Shown here piece after piece: positions 34,130-43,340 of a stretch of 64,000 nucleotides of DNA. Position numbers and translations under genes: made by a program. The stretch's first letter is position 1; each line of letters begins with the position of its first letter. The notes below the pieces were generated by a model. That model was not told the origin of the DNA. It ran no database searches and worked only from the letters and a program-made list of their open reading frames with translations. This stretch comes from Rhizobiales bacterium 62-17 (GTDB lineage: Bacteria; Pseudomonadota; Alphaproteobacteria; Rhizobiales; Beijerinckiaceae), in assembly GCA_001898965.1 (NCBI GenBank), contig MKVW01000004.1, positions 537,307-601,306 on the forward strand, read 5' to 3'.

Positions 34130-35197
34130 ATGACGTTTCTGCGCAATGCCTGGTATGTGGCGATGTGGTCGCAAGATCTCGGCGACACACCGCAACCGCG
34201 CCGCATTCTCGACGAACCGCTTGTCTTCTTTCGCACGGCCGATGGCAAAGCCCATGCGCTGATCGATGCTTGTCCGCATCGCCAGGCGCCGCTGCATCTC
34301 GGCAAAATCGTCGGCGACCGCGTGCGCTGCCAATATCACGGGCTTGAATTCGACACGGCAGGCGCCTGCGTGCGCAATCCCCATGCGTCCGGACGCATTC
34401 CACCCAATGCCAAGGTGCGGGCTTATCCGGTTGTCGAAAAACACACGCTCGTCTGGGTCTGGATGGGCGAAGCTAAAGCCGATCCATCAACCATTCCCGA
34501 CTTCTCTTTGTTCGATACCGCCGATCCCGCAACGGTGTCGCGTAAGGAATGGATGCGCATGAAGGCGCATTATTATCGCATCGTCGAAAATCTGCTCGAT
34601 CTTAGCCACGCCAATGTTCTGCACGAAAGCATCCTCGGCAACGAGGAGATGATGCCGGCGAAGGTCGGCGTCGAGCAGAACGGAGCGTCCCTGAAAGTGT
34701 CGCGCCTCAACGAGAACGTACCGCCGCCGCAGCTCTACAATCTCTTGTTCCGGCGCGACGATGCGCCGGTCGACGTCTGGGCCAATATTTTCTGGTATGC
34801 GCCTTCAAGCCTGTTGAACGACACCGGCGCGACCACGCCAGGCGGCCGGCACGAAGATGGCACCGGCGTCTTTGGCGCGCATTTCCTGACACCAGAAACA
34901 GCGACGACCACGCTCTATCATTTCGCCGCCGTGCGGCAGAACCCGCGCACGTGGGGCGAGCCCATCGACAGCGAATTGCGCGCTTTGCTCTCCGAACTGC
35001 GCCACGAAGCCTTCGACGCGCAGGACCGGGTGATGATCGAGGGCCAGCAGCGCAACATGGATGATCCCGCCATCAATAAGGAACGGCCGATCTTCCTGGA
35101 GGTCGATGCGGGCCCGACGCGGTTCCGCCGGATCATGGACGAACTGCTGCGCCAGGAGCAGGAAGCGGCCCCGATCCCGGCTTCTGCCGCCGAGTAG
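34130..35197 (+). CDS. Rieske non-haem iron oxygenase, vanillate O-demethylase VanA-like
   Basis: 355 aa alpha-subunit-type oxygenase: Rieske cluster C48-P-H50 and C67-Q-Y-H70, and catalytic iron motif N154-x2-D157-x2-H160-x4-H165 (ENLLDLSHANVLHES). VanA-type enzymes remove O-methyl groups from aromatic acids. The reductase VanB is not adjacent, so electrons must come from elsewhere. Good AGG-rich ribosome site before the ATG. Divergent from the Bug/LysR genes. Confidence 0.9.
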   Translation: MTFLRNAWYVAMWSQDLGDTPQPRRILDEPLVFFRTADGKAHALIDACPHRQAPLHLGKIVGDRVRCQYHGLEFDTAGACVRNPHASGRIPPNAKVRAYPVVEKHTLVWVWMGEAKADPSTIPDFSLFDTADPATVSRKEWMRMKAHYYRIVENLLDLSHANVLHESILGNEEMMPAKVGVEQNGASLKVSRLNENVPPPQLYNLLFRRDDAPVDVWANIFWYAPSSLLNDTGATTPGGRHEDGTGVFGAHFLTPETATTTLYHFAAVRQNPRTWGEPIDSELRALLSELRHEAFDAQDRVMIEGQQRNMDDPAINKERPIFLEVDAGPTRFRRIMDELLRQEQEAAPIPASAAE

Positions 35198-35217
35198 GCC
35201 CGAAAAGGGCCGATTTT
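35197..35217 (+). terminator. Probable terminator after the Rieske oxygenase gene
   Basis: GGCCC-GAAAA-GGGCC followed by GATTTT, starting at the last base of the stop codon. Short stem and imperfect T-run. Confidence 0.5.
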
Positions 35218-35244
35218 CTGGGGCTTTATTGCCAAATGTCGTTT

Positions 35245-35270
35245 CTTATCGCGGCGGAACCTGCGATAAG
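35245..35270. repeat. Inverted repeat upstream of rpe
   Basis: Perfect 8-bp arms CTTATCGC/GCGATAAG with a 10-nt loop, 25 bp before the rpe start. It could be an operator or a structured 5' leader. Confidence 0.45.
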
Positions 35271-35294
35271 CCACGGCATATTTGGAGATGACCC

Positions 35295-35975
35295 ATGCGC
35301 CCGCTGAAAATCCTGCCCTCGATCCTCGCCGCCGATTTCTCCCGGCTCGGCGATGACACGCGGGCGGCGATGGAAGCCGGCGGCGATCTCGTCCATGTCG
35401 ACATCATGGACGGCCATTTCGTGCCCAACATTTCCTTCGGCCCCGATGTCATGCGCTCGATCCGTGGCGTCACCGACAAGCCGTTCGACGTGCATCTGAT
35501 GATTTCGCCGGTCGATCCCTATCTCGAAGCTTTCGCCAAGGGCGGTGCCGACATCATCACCGTTCATGCCGAAGCCGGGCCGCACCTGCATCGCTCCTTG
35601 CAGACCATCCGCGGGCTCGGCAAACGCGCCGGCGTCGCCATCAATCCGGGCACGCCCGAAAGCGCCATCGAACCCGTGCTCGACGATGTCGATTTGGTTC
35701 TGGCCATGACCGTCAATCCGGGCTTCGGCGGCCAGAAATTCATCTATCCGGTGCTCGACAAAGTGCGCCGCATCGCCGCCATGTGCGCCGGCCGCGACAT
35801 CGACATCGAGATCGACGGCGGCGTGACGGCGGAAACGGCGGCAGCTTGCGTCACCGCTGGCGCCAATTATCTCGTCGCCGGCTCCGCCGTATTCAAAGGC
35901 GGCCAGAACGCCTTCGCCGGCAATATCGCCGCGATCCGCAAGGCGGCCGAAAGCGCGCGCGGTGAAATCGCTTAG
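35295..35975 (+). CDS. rpe: Ribulose-phosphate 3-epimerase
   Basis: 226 aa TIM barrel: LPSILAADFSRLGDD, VHVDIMDGHFVPNISFG (metal-binding His and Asp), VHLMISPVDPY, MTVNPGFGGQKFI and IEIDGGVTAETA, the full Rpe set. It interconverts ribulose 5-phosphate and xylulose 5-phosphate in the pentose phosphate cycle. Its stop codon directly abuts the stop of the convergent gene at 35976. Confidence 0.96.
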   Translation: MRPLKILPSILAADFSRLGDDTRAAMEAGGDLVHVDIMDGHFVPNISFGPDVMRSIRGVTDKPFDVHLMISPVDPYLEAFAKGGADIITVHAEAGPHLHRSLQTIRGLGKRAGVAINPGTPESAIEPVLDDVDLVLAMTVNPGFGGQKFIYPVLDKVRRIAAMCAGRDIDIEIDGGVTAETAAACVTAGANYLVAGSAVFKGGQNAFAGNIAAIRKAAESARGEIA

Positions 35976-38156
35976 TCACTTCGGATTGGGGTGCCCGTCG
36001 AGGCGTAGCTGATAGACGAAATAGGTCGGCGTGCAGAAGCCGATCTTTTCGTTCCGTAAAACATTGAGCGCCTGCGCACTGGGCTTCACGGCGCCGCGCG
36101 TCAAATCCTCTGGCATGGCCTGGCAAATATAATCCTCGCGGCAGAAGCGCGTTGGCGAGCAGGTATCGAGCATGCCGCGCCCGACACTGGCGGCGAAAGC
36201 CGCGCTGTCGAAATAACCCTTCGCCATCTGCTCGAAGCCCTTGCCGCCGACAATGGCGCAGATTTCATTGGCCGCCTTGCCGGGCAGAAAGGCCGAGAGC
36301 CGCGCTTCCTCCGGCGTACAGGGCCTCGACAGACGACCCAGCGGCACGCCGATCTGGCTCGGACGGCAATTGTTCTCATAACCGCTGAGCTTGCCCTCAG
36401 GCACTTTATAGATCAGCTCTTCCTTGGTGACGCGATCGCTGAACGACCGCACGTTGAAGCTGAGCCGGCTGCCCGAAGCATTTTGAGGCGTCGCGTCGGC
36501 GATGACGTTGGCGCGACAGCTCAGCCCGGCATAGATATTCTTTTGCGCTGGCACGCATTGGCCAAGATGAAACGACGCAGCAGCATTCGTCGTCATCGCC
36601 TGACAGGTGAGACCGCGCGCGCCGCTGCAACTCCAATTGGCCTCGGTGGCAAGATCGGCATTCAACGGGCACGGCATGTTGTCGCCAGCCGCGGCATAGA
36701 TCGGCACCGCCTTCTTGTCCCAATCGGCGGCGGGTGCCGAGGGATGCGGCCGGAAACGATCCGGTGTCTCGCCGCGCGCCAGATGGTCCACATAGCTCTT
36801 GCGGCGCGGCAATTCCGCAGAGACATGCGGCGAGAACGGCAATTGCAGCCTGTTGCCGTCAATCGCGCCCTGAACCGCATTCGCATCACCGAAATCGGAA
36901 CGATCGACGCCGAGAAAATGAAAACCCGCCGTCGAGGACGATTGATGGCAGCCCATGCAGGAGGACGTGTTGAGCCGCTCCAGCAGAGCCGCGCCTGTGC
37001 GCACGAACTTGCGTGACGGATCGCCCCAAGCGTTGACCATCTTGTTGGCCAGTTCCGAGCTGATCACGAGATCGAACGGACGATTGGCAAGACGCGCGCT
37101 GCCGGCCGTCGAATAGCTCAGCGCGATATCAGCCGAAAGCGCGTCCGGAATTTTGAACGCACCCGTATCCACCTCCGCCATGTGAGCGGAGAGATAGTCC
37201 TGCAACTGTTTCTGCTTGGCCGGCTCCTTCAAGATCGCCTGCACATCAGGCGTATTCTCGAGAGCAATCGGCCGGAAGCCTTCGTCGCGGAAAGCGAAAA
37301 TGCGCATCCAATAGATCGCCTGGCCCGCGAGCTTGCGGTTTTCCATCCGCTCGAGATCGGACGGGAAGCGCGCCACCTGCGCATTGATCTCCATCTGCTT
37401 GAAGGTGAGCTTGGAGAAATCGAGCGGCCCTTGCAGCAGCCGTTGGGTAATCACCCCCACGCTGTCCTTGCCTATGCCCTCGACACGCCAGCGCGTGGCG
37501 ATGCTGCGGCAATTGTCGCCGTCGTCAGCATAGCTGAACACCATGTTGACGGTGAACGGCATGCGCGACGCATAGGTCTTGCCGTTCATCTTCACATCAT
37601 AACCGAGACGATAGATGAAGCGCACTTCGCCGCAGTGTCCGGGATCGAAATCGCGCCGATCGATGCGATTGACGACACCGGCAAGAATGAACAAGCCATC
37701 CGACGAGCTGAGCCATTTCTCGTTGAAGACGCGCATCACATTGCCGTTCTGCCGCAATCTTTTGCCGGCCTCCGTCTTCGCGGCCGAGGAAACGTAGGTC
37801 TTCAGAATCTCCTTTTCCCAGTCGATGCCCAGTTCCGAAATCATCCGCGCGATGTCGGCGGACATGACCGAAGCGAATTTGCCATAGCTGTCGCTGAAAC
37901 GTGCGAGATCACTCGCCCGCGTCGATCCCGAAGCCGTGGCGGGTGCAGGCAATGGTAATTTGCGAGCGTCGTGGATGCGCTTGAAGAGGCTGTAGAGCGA
38001 CAGCGGCGCGGTTTTGTCGCGATCGAGCTGCGCCAGCAGCGGCGCTTCGCTGATCAAGGTCACGACGGGCGGAGCCGGCACGGGCTGCGCCACGGCCATC
38101 GGGCCCAGACCGAGGACGACAGCCAAACCCAAAGAGCGAAAGATCGTAAGGCGCAT
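35976..38156 (-). CDS. Large exported protein with a single c-type haem motif and Cys-rich C-terminus
   Basis: 726 aa with a signal peptide (LGLAVVLGLGPMAVAQ). A single C400-M-G-C403-H404 haem-attachment motif occurs mid-protein. The C-terminal ~200 residues hold many cysteines (PCPLNAD, WSCSG, LTCQA, SCRANV, NNCRPS, FCREDYICQAM), likely disulfides. Nothing in the rest matches a family I recognise. Periplasmic or surface redox protein by inference. It would need the Ccm haem-ligation machinery, and ccdA lies elsewhere in the window. Confidence 0.75.
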   Translation of the reverse strand: MRLTIFRSLGLAVVLGLGPMAVAQPVPAPPVVTLISEAPLLAQLDRDKTAPLSLYSLFKRIHDARKLPLPAPATASGSTRASDLARFSDSYGKFASVMSADIARMISELGIDWEKEILKTYVSSAAKTEAGKRLRQNGNVMRVFNEKWLSSSDGLFILAGVVNRIDRRDFDPGHCGEVRFIYRLGYDVKMNGKTYASRMPFTVNMVFSYADDGDNCRSIATRWRVEGIGKDSVGVITQRLLQGPLDFSKLTFKQMEINAQVARFPSDLERMENRKLAGQAIYWMRIFAFRDEGFRPIALENTPDVQAILKEPAKQKQLQDYLSAHMAEVDTGAFKIPDALSADIALSYSTAGSARLANRPFDLVISSELANKMVNAWGDPSRKFVRTGAALLERLNTSSCMGCHQSSSTAGFHFLGVDRSDFGDANAVQGAIDGNRLQLPFSPHVSAELPRRKSYVDHLARGETPDRFRPHPSAPAADWDKKAVPIYAAAGDNMPCPLNADLATEANWSCSGARGLTCQAMTTNAAASFHLGQCVPAQKNIYAGLSCRANVIADATPQNASGSRLSFNVRSFSDRVTKEELIYKVPEGKLSGYENNCRPSQIGVPLGRLSRPCTPEEARLSAFLPGKAANEICAIVGGKGFEQMAKGYFDSAAFAASVGRGMLDTCSPTRFCREDYICQAMPEDLTRGAVKPSAQALNVLRNEKIGFCTPTYFVYQLRLDGHPNPK

Positions 38157-38218
38157 GGCCGAAGCTTACTTCGGGAACACGCGCCTCACAATGAAGCCAC
38201 CACTAGATCGAGAAACGA

Positions 38219-39253
38219 TCAAACCACCGGCAGGGTCAGCAGGCCGGCGTCGCCCGTCTCGAGCCCGAAGAGCAGCCGCTTGCCGTCGGCATCCCAGGCC
38301 AAAGCGGTGACCGGGGCACGCGGCCGGTTGCGCGCTTCGACCTCGTCGGTCTCCTCGAGCCCTTTGCGCACCAGAAGTTCGGCGCTGTCGGTGATGCGGC
38401 ACAGCAGCACCCAGCCGTCGTCATAGCCAAGCGCGACGATCGGCGCTTTCGGATGGAAAGCGACGCGGTTGATGCGCGCCGGGCGCACGCCGCATTCGCG
38501 CGGCGCCTTGCCCATCGGCCCATCCTTGGACTCGAACGGCCAGATCACGCAGGCATCGGCGCCGGAGGTAGCCAGCCACTTGCCATCGGGCGACCAGGAA
38601 AAGGAGCGCGTCTTCGACGGATAGCCCGTCATGCGCATGTCCTTCTTGTCGGCGATGCGCCAGCCGTGCAGCGCGTTTTCCTGCATGGCGGTGACGCAGA
38701 ACAGGCCATCGGGCGACACGGTGATGTCGAGATGCGAGCCGGCCCAGCGCAGCATCTCCGGCTCCGCCACCATGTTGGGAAACCACAGGCTCGCGCCATT
38801 ATAGTGCGACATGGCCACCCGATAGCCCTTGGGCATGAAGGCGAGACCGCGCACGCCAGACGGCGCCTGCACGCTCTTGACCGCGCCTTTCGGATCGCGT
38901 GCCCGCACATCCTTGCCGGCCGACCAGGCGGCTGCGCCATCGTCGCGCAGTGCCAAAGCGTCGATCCACTTGCCCTTCTCGTTGCCGATCTCGGTCGCCG
39001 TGCCATTCCCGCGCGTTTCGACCACGCGGCCGTCATCGCCGCCGGTGACCAGCCGATCGCGCCCGCCGGCGGCGCACAGGATCGTCGCATCCGGATGGGC
39101 GAACACGCGCTCGCCGCTGTCGGTGAAAAGCACTTCTCCATTGGCCAGCGCCAGCACCGGCCGGCCATCGAGAAAGGCGCCGGCGACGGCCTCGGCCCCC
39201 GCTTCGATCGGTTGCACGTGGGAAGTCAGGGACTGGTCGTAATTGGTGAGCAT
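38219..39253 (-). CDS. WD40 repeat protein linked to the COG0523 GTPase
   Basis: 344 aa cytosolic beta-propeller. WD-like blades include SFSWSPDGKWLATSGADACVIW, RVAFHPKAPIVALGYDDGWV and ALAWDADGKRLLFGLETGDAG. No catalytic motif. It lies 85 bp downstream of the COG0523 gene on the same strand, with a hairpin in the spacer. Adapter or target protein for zinc delivery is an inference from position. Start at 39253 has only weak GGA upstream. Confidence 0.8.
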   Translation of the reverse strand: MLTNYDQSLTSHVQPIEAGAEAVAGAFLDGRPVLALANGEVLFTDSGERVFAHPDATILCAAGGRDRLVTGGDDGRVVETRGNGTATEIGNEKGKWIDALALRDDGAAAWSAGKDVRARDPKGAVKSVQAPSGVRGLAFMPKGYRVAMSHYNGASLWFPNMVAEPEMLRWAGSHLDITVSPDGLFCVTAMQENALHGWRIADKKDMRMTGYPSKTRSFSWSPDGKWLATSGADACVIWPFESKDGPMGKAPRECGVRPARINRVAFHPKAPIVALGYDDGWVLLCRITDSAELLVRKGLEETDEVEARNRPRAPVTALAWDADGKRLLFGLETGDAGLLTLPVV

Positions 39254-39278
39254 GGATCCGGTGTCTTGTTGTGAGGCC

Positions 39279-39301
39279 GGGGTGGCACGCCGTACCACCC
39301 C
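39279..39301. repeat. GC hairpin between the COG0523 and WD40 genes
   Basis: Perfect 7-bp arms GGGGTGG/CCACCCC with a 9-nt loop and no T-run on the minus strand. Possible transcript-processing or attenuation element that lowers WD40 expression. Confidence 0.5.
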
Positions 39302-39338
39302 GCCTGTTAGGACCGTCTATAAAGCGACTGTAAGAGTT

Positions 39339-40385
39339 TCAGGCCTTGCAAGCCATGAAACCTTCGCGCAGCATCTCTTCGTCGAGCTTGCGGCCAATGA
39401 AGACGATCTTCGATTCCCGCTTCTCGCCCGACTTCCAATCACGCTGCAAATCGCCGTCCAGGATCATGTGCACGCCCTGGAAGACGAAACGCTTCGGCTC
39501 GTCCTTGAACGCCAGAATGCCCTTGTAGCGCAGCAGGCTCGGGCCTTCGGTCTGGGCAATGTGATTGATCCACGGCATGAAGCGGTGCGGATCGACATCG
39601 CCATCGATGTGGAACGACACCGACTGCATGTCTTCGTCGTGATAGTGCTTCAGCCCGTGACCATGATCGTGATGATGGCCATGGCCGTGATCATGATGGT
39701 GGTGGTCATGATCGTGATGATCGTGGTCGTCGACTTCCAGGAAGTCCGGCTCGATTTCGAGAATGCGGTCGAGATCGAAAGCGTTGCGGCCAAGCACGGC
39801 ATCGAGCGGCACATCGCAGCGCGAGGTCTTGTGCAACTTGGCATAGGGGTTGATGGCGCGGATGCGCGCCTCGACCTCACGCAGCTCCTCCGGCGAGACC
39901 AGATCCTGCTTGTTGAGCAGGATGACGTCGGCGAAAGCGATCTGGTTCTTGGCTTCCGGCGCATCCTTCAGCCGTTCCGCCAGCCATTTGGCGTCGGCGA
40001 CGGTGACGACGGCGTCGAGGCGGGCTTCGTCCTGCACGTCCTGGTCGACGAAGAATGTCTGGGCCACGGGCGCCGGATCGGCGAGGCCGGTGGTCTCGAC
40101 CAGAATGGCGTCGAACTTGCCCTTGCGCTTCATCAAGCCTTCGATGATGCGGATCAGGTCGCCGCGCACGGTGCAGCAGATACAGCCGTTGTTCATTTCG
40201 AACACTTCTTCATCGGCGCCGACGATCAGGTCGTTGTCGATGCCGATTTCGCCGAACTCATTGACGATGACCGCGAATTTGTGGCCGTGGTCCTCGGTCA
40301 AAATGCGGTTGAGCAGGGTCGTCTTGCCGGCGCCGAGATAGCCGGTGAGCACGGTGACGGGAATTTTTTCGTTGGTGGCGGTCAT
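39339..40385 (-). CDS. COG0523/CobW-family G3E GTPase with a His-rich loop (putative zinc chaperone)
   Basis: 348 aa: Walker [10 protein letters not shown] (15-23), metal-binding C68-I-C-C71 of the CxCC motif, GTP-specific NKQD (158-161), and a CobW C-terminal domain. Residues 219-251 are almost only His, Asp and Gly, a metal-buffering loop. Such GTPases hand zinc (or cobalt) to client enzymes. Its placement just after the znu operon favours zinc. Start at 40385; longer upstream in-frame sequence is not family-like. No Zur box of its own seen. Confidence 0.88.
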   Translation of the reverse strand: MTATNEKIPVTVLTGYLGAGKTTLLNRILTEDHGHKFAVIVNEFGEIGIDNDLIVGADEEVFEMNNGCICCTVRGDLIRIIEGLMKRKGKFDAILVETTGLADPAPVAQTFFVDQDVQDEARLDAVVTVADAKWLAERLKDAPEAKNQIAFADVILLNKQDLVSPEELREVEARIRAINPYAKLHKTSRCDVPLDAVLGRNAFDLDRILEIEPDFLEVDDHDHHDHDHHHHDHGHGHHHDHGHGLKHYHDEDMQSVSFHIDGDVDPHRFMPWINHIAQTEGPSLLRYKGILAFKDEPKRFVFQGVHMILDGDLQRDWKSGEKRESKIVFIGRKLDEEMLREGFMACKA

Positions 40386-40531
40386 GGCGGTCTCCGGCCG
40401 GGCCCTTCGGCGGAGCACCGGCATGTTCGTTAGGGCCCGAGCCTGGCCCAAAAGGCAATCCGACCGGAGAGATAGTCGGCCGCCCCGCCCCTGACAAGCT
40501 TGGAACGATCCGACGGAAAATTCATGAGAAT

Positions 40532-40549
40532 CGCCGGCCTAAACCGGCG
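40532..40549 (-). terminator. Possible weak terminator after znuA
   Basis: CGCCGG/CCGGCG perfect 6-bp stem, loop of 6, directly after the znuA stop on the minus strand. Only scattered T follow, so read-through into the COG0523 gene is possible. Confidence 0.45.
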
Positions 40550-40555
40550 TTTCGG

Positions 40556-41479
40556 TCACGGTTTCAGCGCTTTGGTGAGCTCGCCGAGGTTGTGGCGCAT
40601 CATCCCGATATAGGACGGTGCCGGACCATCCGACGGCGACAGCGAGTCCGAATAGAGCGTGCCGCCGATCCGCGCGCCGGTTTCCCGGGCGATCCGCTCG
40701 GCCAGACGCGGATCGGAGATGTTTTCGACGAACACCGCCGGCACCTTGTCCTGGCGAATCTGGCGGATGATCCGCGCCACATCCTGAGCCGAGGCCTCGC
40801 TCTCGGTCGAGATGCCCTGGGGCGAAATCAGCTTCATACCGTAAGCGGCACCGAAATAACCGAAGGCATCATGGGTGGTGATGATGAGCCGCCGCTCCGG
40901 CGGAATGGCACCAAGGCCAGCGCGGATATCCGCGTCGAGCCCGTCGAGCTGCTTCAGATAAGCATCCGCCCGGCTGCGATAGCCCTCCGCCCCCAACCCA
41001 TCGGCTTGGATCAGCGCATCGCGGATATTGGCGACATAGAGTTTGGCATTGGCGACATCCTGCCAGGCATGCGGATCCGAGGCCGAGTGATTATGCCCGG
41101 CATGACGCTCGGTCATGGTCAGCGGCTTTAGCCCTTTGGTCACCGTCACCACGGACGCCTTGGTGCCGGAGGAGCGCACCAGCCGGTCCATCCAACCCTC
41201 GAAACGGATGCCGTTAACGAAGACCACTTTCGCCGACGTGAGCTTTTTCGCATCGCTTGGCGTCGGCGCATAGACATGCGCATCGCCGCCCGGCCCGACC
41301 AGAACGTCGAGCGCGATCCGATCGCCACCCACCTGTCGCACCATGTCGCCGAGAATCGAGAACGACGCGACGACGGGCAGCTTCGTTTCGGTCTGCGCTG
41401 CGACTGGAAGGGTCGAAACAGCCAACAGACTGCAAGCCAGCGCCAGGGCCTGGCGCCGTGAGGGAATAAGATTGCGCAT
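40556..41479 (-). CDS. znuA: Zinc ABC transporter periplasmic binding protein ZnuA
   Basis: 307 aa cluster A-I (cluster 9) metal-binding protein: signal peptide ending PVAAQ, first ligand His in GGDAHVYAPT, a short His-containing loop (ERHAGHNHSASDPH AW), second and third ligands in DPHAW and TTHDAFGYF, and an acidic ligand in a YSDSLS loop. Captures Zn2+ in the periplasm. Last gene of the Zur-controlled leftward operon, 7 bp after znuB. Mn2+ as ligand is a less likely alternative. Confidence 0.9.
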   Translation of the reverse strand: MRNLIPSRRQALALACSLLAVSTLPVAAQTETKLPVVASFSILGDMVRQVGGDRIALDVLVGPGGDAHVYAPTPSDAKKLTSAKVVFVNGIRFEGWMDRLVRSSGTKASVVTVTKGLKPLTMTERHAGHNHSASDPHAWQDVANAKLYVANIRDALIQADGLGAEGYRSRADAYLKQLDGLDADIRAGLGAIPPERRLIITTHDAFGYFGAAYGMKLISPQGISTESEASAQDVARIIRQIRQDKVPAVFVENISDPRLAERIARETGARIGGTLYSDSLSPSDGPAPSYIGMMRHNLGELTKALKP

Positions 41480-41486
41480 GATCTTC

Positions 41487-42356
41487 CTATGCTTCGAGAT
41501 GTCGGCCAGTCGAAACGTGACGGATCAAACCACCCGCGCGTCCGAAGACGAGCGAGACCAGATGCAGAACGCCGGCGACGAGAATGATCGCCGGGCCAGC
41601 GGGTAAACCGTAATGATAGGACAAGAGCAGGCCGAGATAACTGGAAGCGAGCCCGATGCCGACGGCAATCAAGGTCATCACCGTGATATCGGCAGACCAT
41701 AAGCGCCCAGCAGCCGCCGGCAGCATCATCAGGCCCACGGCGAGCAAAGTGCCGAGCGCATGAAAGCCGGCGACGAGATTGAGCACGACGAGACCGAGAA
41801 ACACCAGTTGCGTCGGCGCGCCGGCACCACTGACGGAAGCCAGAAAGCCCGGATCCAGCGTTTCCAACGCCAGAGCGCGATAGCCGATGGCGAGCACGAT
41901 CAAGGTGACGCTGGCAATGCAGGCGAGCAGCAGCAACGTCGCATCATCGAGCGCCAGCACGCTGCCAAACAGCACATGCAGCAGATCGACGTTGGAACCG
42001 CGCACCGACACGATGACGACGCCCAGCGCCAGCGACAGCAGATAGAAACCAGCGAGCGAAGCATCTTCCCGCAAGGCAGTGAAGCGCGCGACAACACCAG
42101 CGGCCAGCGCCACCGTGAAACCGGCGGCAAGCCCACCTAAGGTCATGGCCGGCAGCGACAGGCCGGCGACGAGATAACCCAGTGCCGCGCCAGGCAGAAT
42201 GGCATGGGCCATGGCATCGCCGGTCAGCGCCATGCGACGCAAAATCAAAAAGACGCCGAGCGGCGCGCCCGACAGCGCCAGAGCGGCAGCACCGACAAGC
42301 GCACGGCGCATGAAATCGAATTCGGCGAAGGGGCCGATCAGCGCATCATAGATCAT
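41487..42356 (-). CDS. znuB: Zinc ABC transporter permease ZnuB
   Basis: 289 aa membrane protein of the ABC-3 family (FMRRALVGAAALALSGAPLG, RRMALTGDAMAHAILPGAAL, FHALGTLLAVGLMMLPAAAG). About eight to nine spans. Four bases after znuC. Confidence 0.92.
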   Translation of the reverse strand: MIYDALIGPFAEFDFMRRALVGAAALALSGAPLGVFLILRRMALTGDAMAHAILPGAALGYLVAGLSLPAMTLGGLAAGFTVALAAGVVARFTALREDASLAGFYLLSLALGVVIVSVRGSNVDLLHVLFGSVLALDDATLLLLACIASVTLIVLAIGYRALALETLDPGFLASVSGAGAPTQLVFLGLVVLNLVAGFHALGTLLAVGLMMLPAAAGRLWSADITVMTLIAVGIGLASSYLGLLLSYHYGLPAGPAIILVAGVLHLVSLVFGRAGGLIRHVSTGRHLEA

Positions 42357-42360
42357 GGCA

Positions 42361-43101
42361 TCACGCGGCGCGTTCGCATTCGTGCGCCTGGCGGTCGAAA
42401 GCTTCCGCCATGCGTCGCGCCGACAACAGATTCTCGGCGCTCAACACCTGCGTCGTGTCACCCCAGGCGATGCTTTCGCGCGCCATCAACAGGGTCTGCG
42501 GGAAATGTTTGCGCACGAGTTCAAGATCGTGCAGCACCGCGAGCACGGTACGCTTCTCGCCATGCCAGCGGCTGATGAGATCGACGAGATCGGCCACGGT
42601 GCGTTGATCGATAGCGTTGAACGGTTCGTCGAGCAGAATGATCGGCGCGTCCTGCAACAGCACCCGCGCGAACAAAGCACGTTGCATCTGCCCGCCCGAC
42701 AAGGTGCCGATGGCACGATCCTCGAAGCCGGTGAGACCGACGGCGGCAATGGCTTCGAACGTGCGTTCGCGTGCCTTGCGGCCAAGGCCGCCGAACAAGC
42801 CGGCGGAGCGCCAGGCGCCCAATGCCACCAGATCGAAGACATTGATCGGGAAAGACCGGTCGATTTCGGCAGCCTGCGGCAGATAGGCGATGTCGCGCGG
42901 CCGGCAGCTTTCGAGCTTCACCGCGCCGTCGAGCGGCTTCAGTGCCCCGGCAATGCCTTTCAGCAAGGTCGATTTGCCGGCGCCATTGGGGCCACAGACG
43001 GCGAGCAGGGCGCCACCATCCACCTGGCCGGAGAGATGATGCACGGCCGGATGCCGGTCATAGCCCAGCGTCAGATCACGGAATGTAATGGCGGCGCTCA
43101 T
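42361..43101 (-). CDS. znuC: Zinc ABC transporter ATPase ZnuC
   Basis: 246 aa: Walker A CGPNGAGKST, Q-loop AYLPQAAEIDRSFPINVFD, signature LSGGQMQRALFARVL, Walker B IILLDEPFNAID, H-loop LHDLE. It powers ZnuB. Its ATG overlaps the stop of the small His-rich gene (ATGA), so the two are translationally coupled. Confidence 0.93.
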   Translation of the reverse strand: MSAAITFRDLTLGYDRHPAVHHLSGQVDGGALLAVCGPNGAGKSTLLKGIAGALKPLDGAVKLESCRPRDIAYLPQAAEIDRSFPINVFDLVALGAWRSAGLFGGLGRKARERTFEAIAAVGLTGFEDRAIGTLSGGQMQRALFARVLLQDAPIILLDEPFNAIDQRTVADLVDLISRWHGEKRTVLAVLHDLELVRKHFPQTLLMARESIAWGDTTQVLSAENLLSARRMAEAFDRQAHECERAA

Positions 43102-43310
43102 TGCAAAGCCCAGAAGACGGCGCCCCAGAGCGCGAGGACGATCAGCCCGGCGCCCGCCAGGCGCTGGCCGGCCGAGAGCCGCAGCAGCGAAAACCCCGGA
43201 ACCACTGGCCGCGCCAGGACCGGCGCCACCGCCCCGGAATGACCATGAACATGGCTATGCCCATGTGCATGGCTATGGTCGTGAGAAGCGGAATGATGGT
43301 GATCGTGCAC
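43098..43310 (-). CDS. Small His-rich membrane protein heading the Zur-controlled znu operon
   Basis: 70 aa if the GTG at 43310 is the start. The first ~25 residues are His/Ser/Asp/Gly (HDHHHSASHDHSHAHGHS), followed by a linker and a C-terminal membrane helix (LAGAGLIVLALWGAVFWAL). The frame is open further upstream, but the Zur palindrome at 43341-43355 would lie inside the gene, so a start downstream of it is chosen; no strong Shine-Dalgarno is seen. ATGA overlap with znuC. Possibly a membrane-tethered zinc buffer or a partner of ZnuB; not a known Znu component. Confidence 0.7.
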   Translation of the reverse strand: MHDHHHSASHDHSHAHGHSHVHGHSGAVAPVLARPVVPGFSLLRLSAGQRLAGAGLIVLALWGAVFWALQ

Positions 43311-43340
43311 GCCAAAACTGCCGGAACGCGGAAAATGTGC

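Noticed and set aside
39660-39730. Short tandem pattern suggestive of a CRISPR or microsatellite
   Set aside because: It is the codon repetition of the His/Asp-rich loop in the GTPase gene; no spacer-repeat structure exists.
39243-40433. 396-codon plus-strand frame opposite the COG0523 GTPase
   Set aside because: Its long run of Met/Val/Ile is simply the complement of the His/Asp-rich codons of the real gene.
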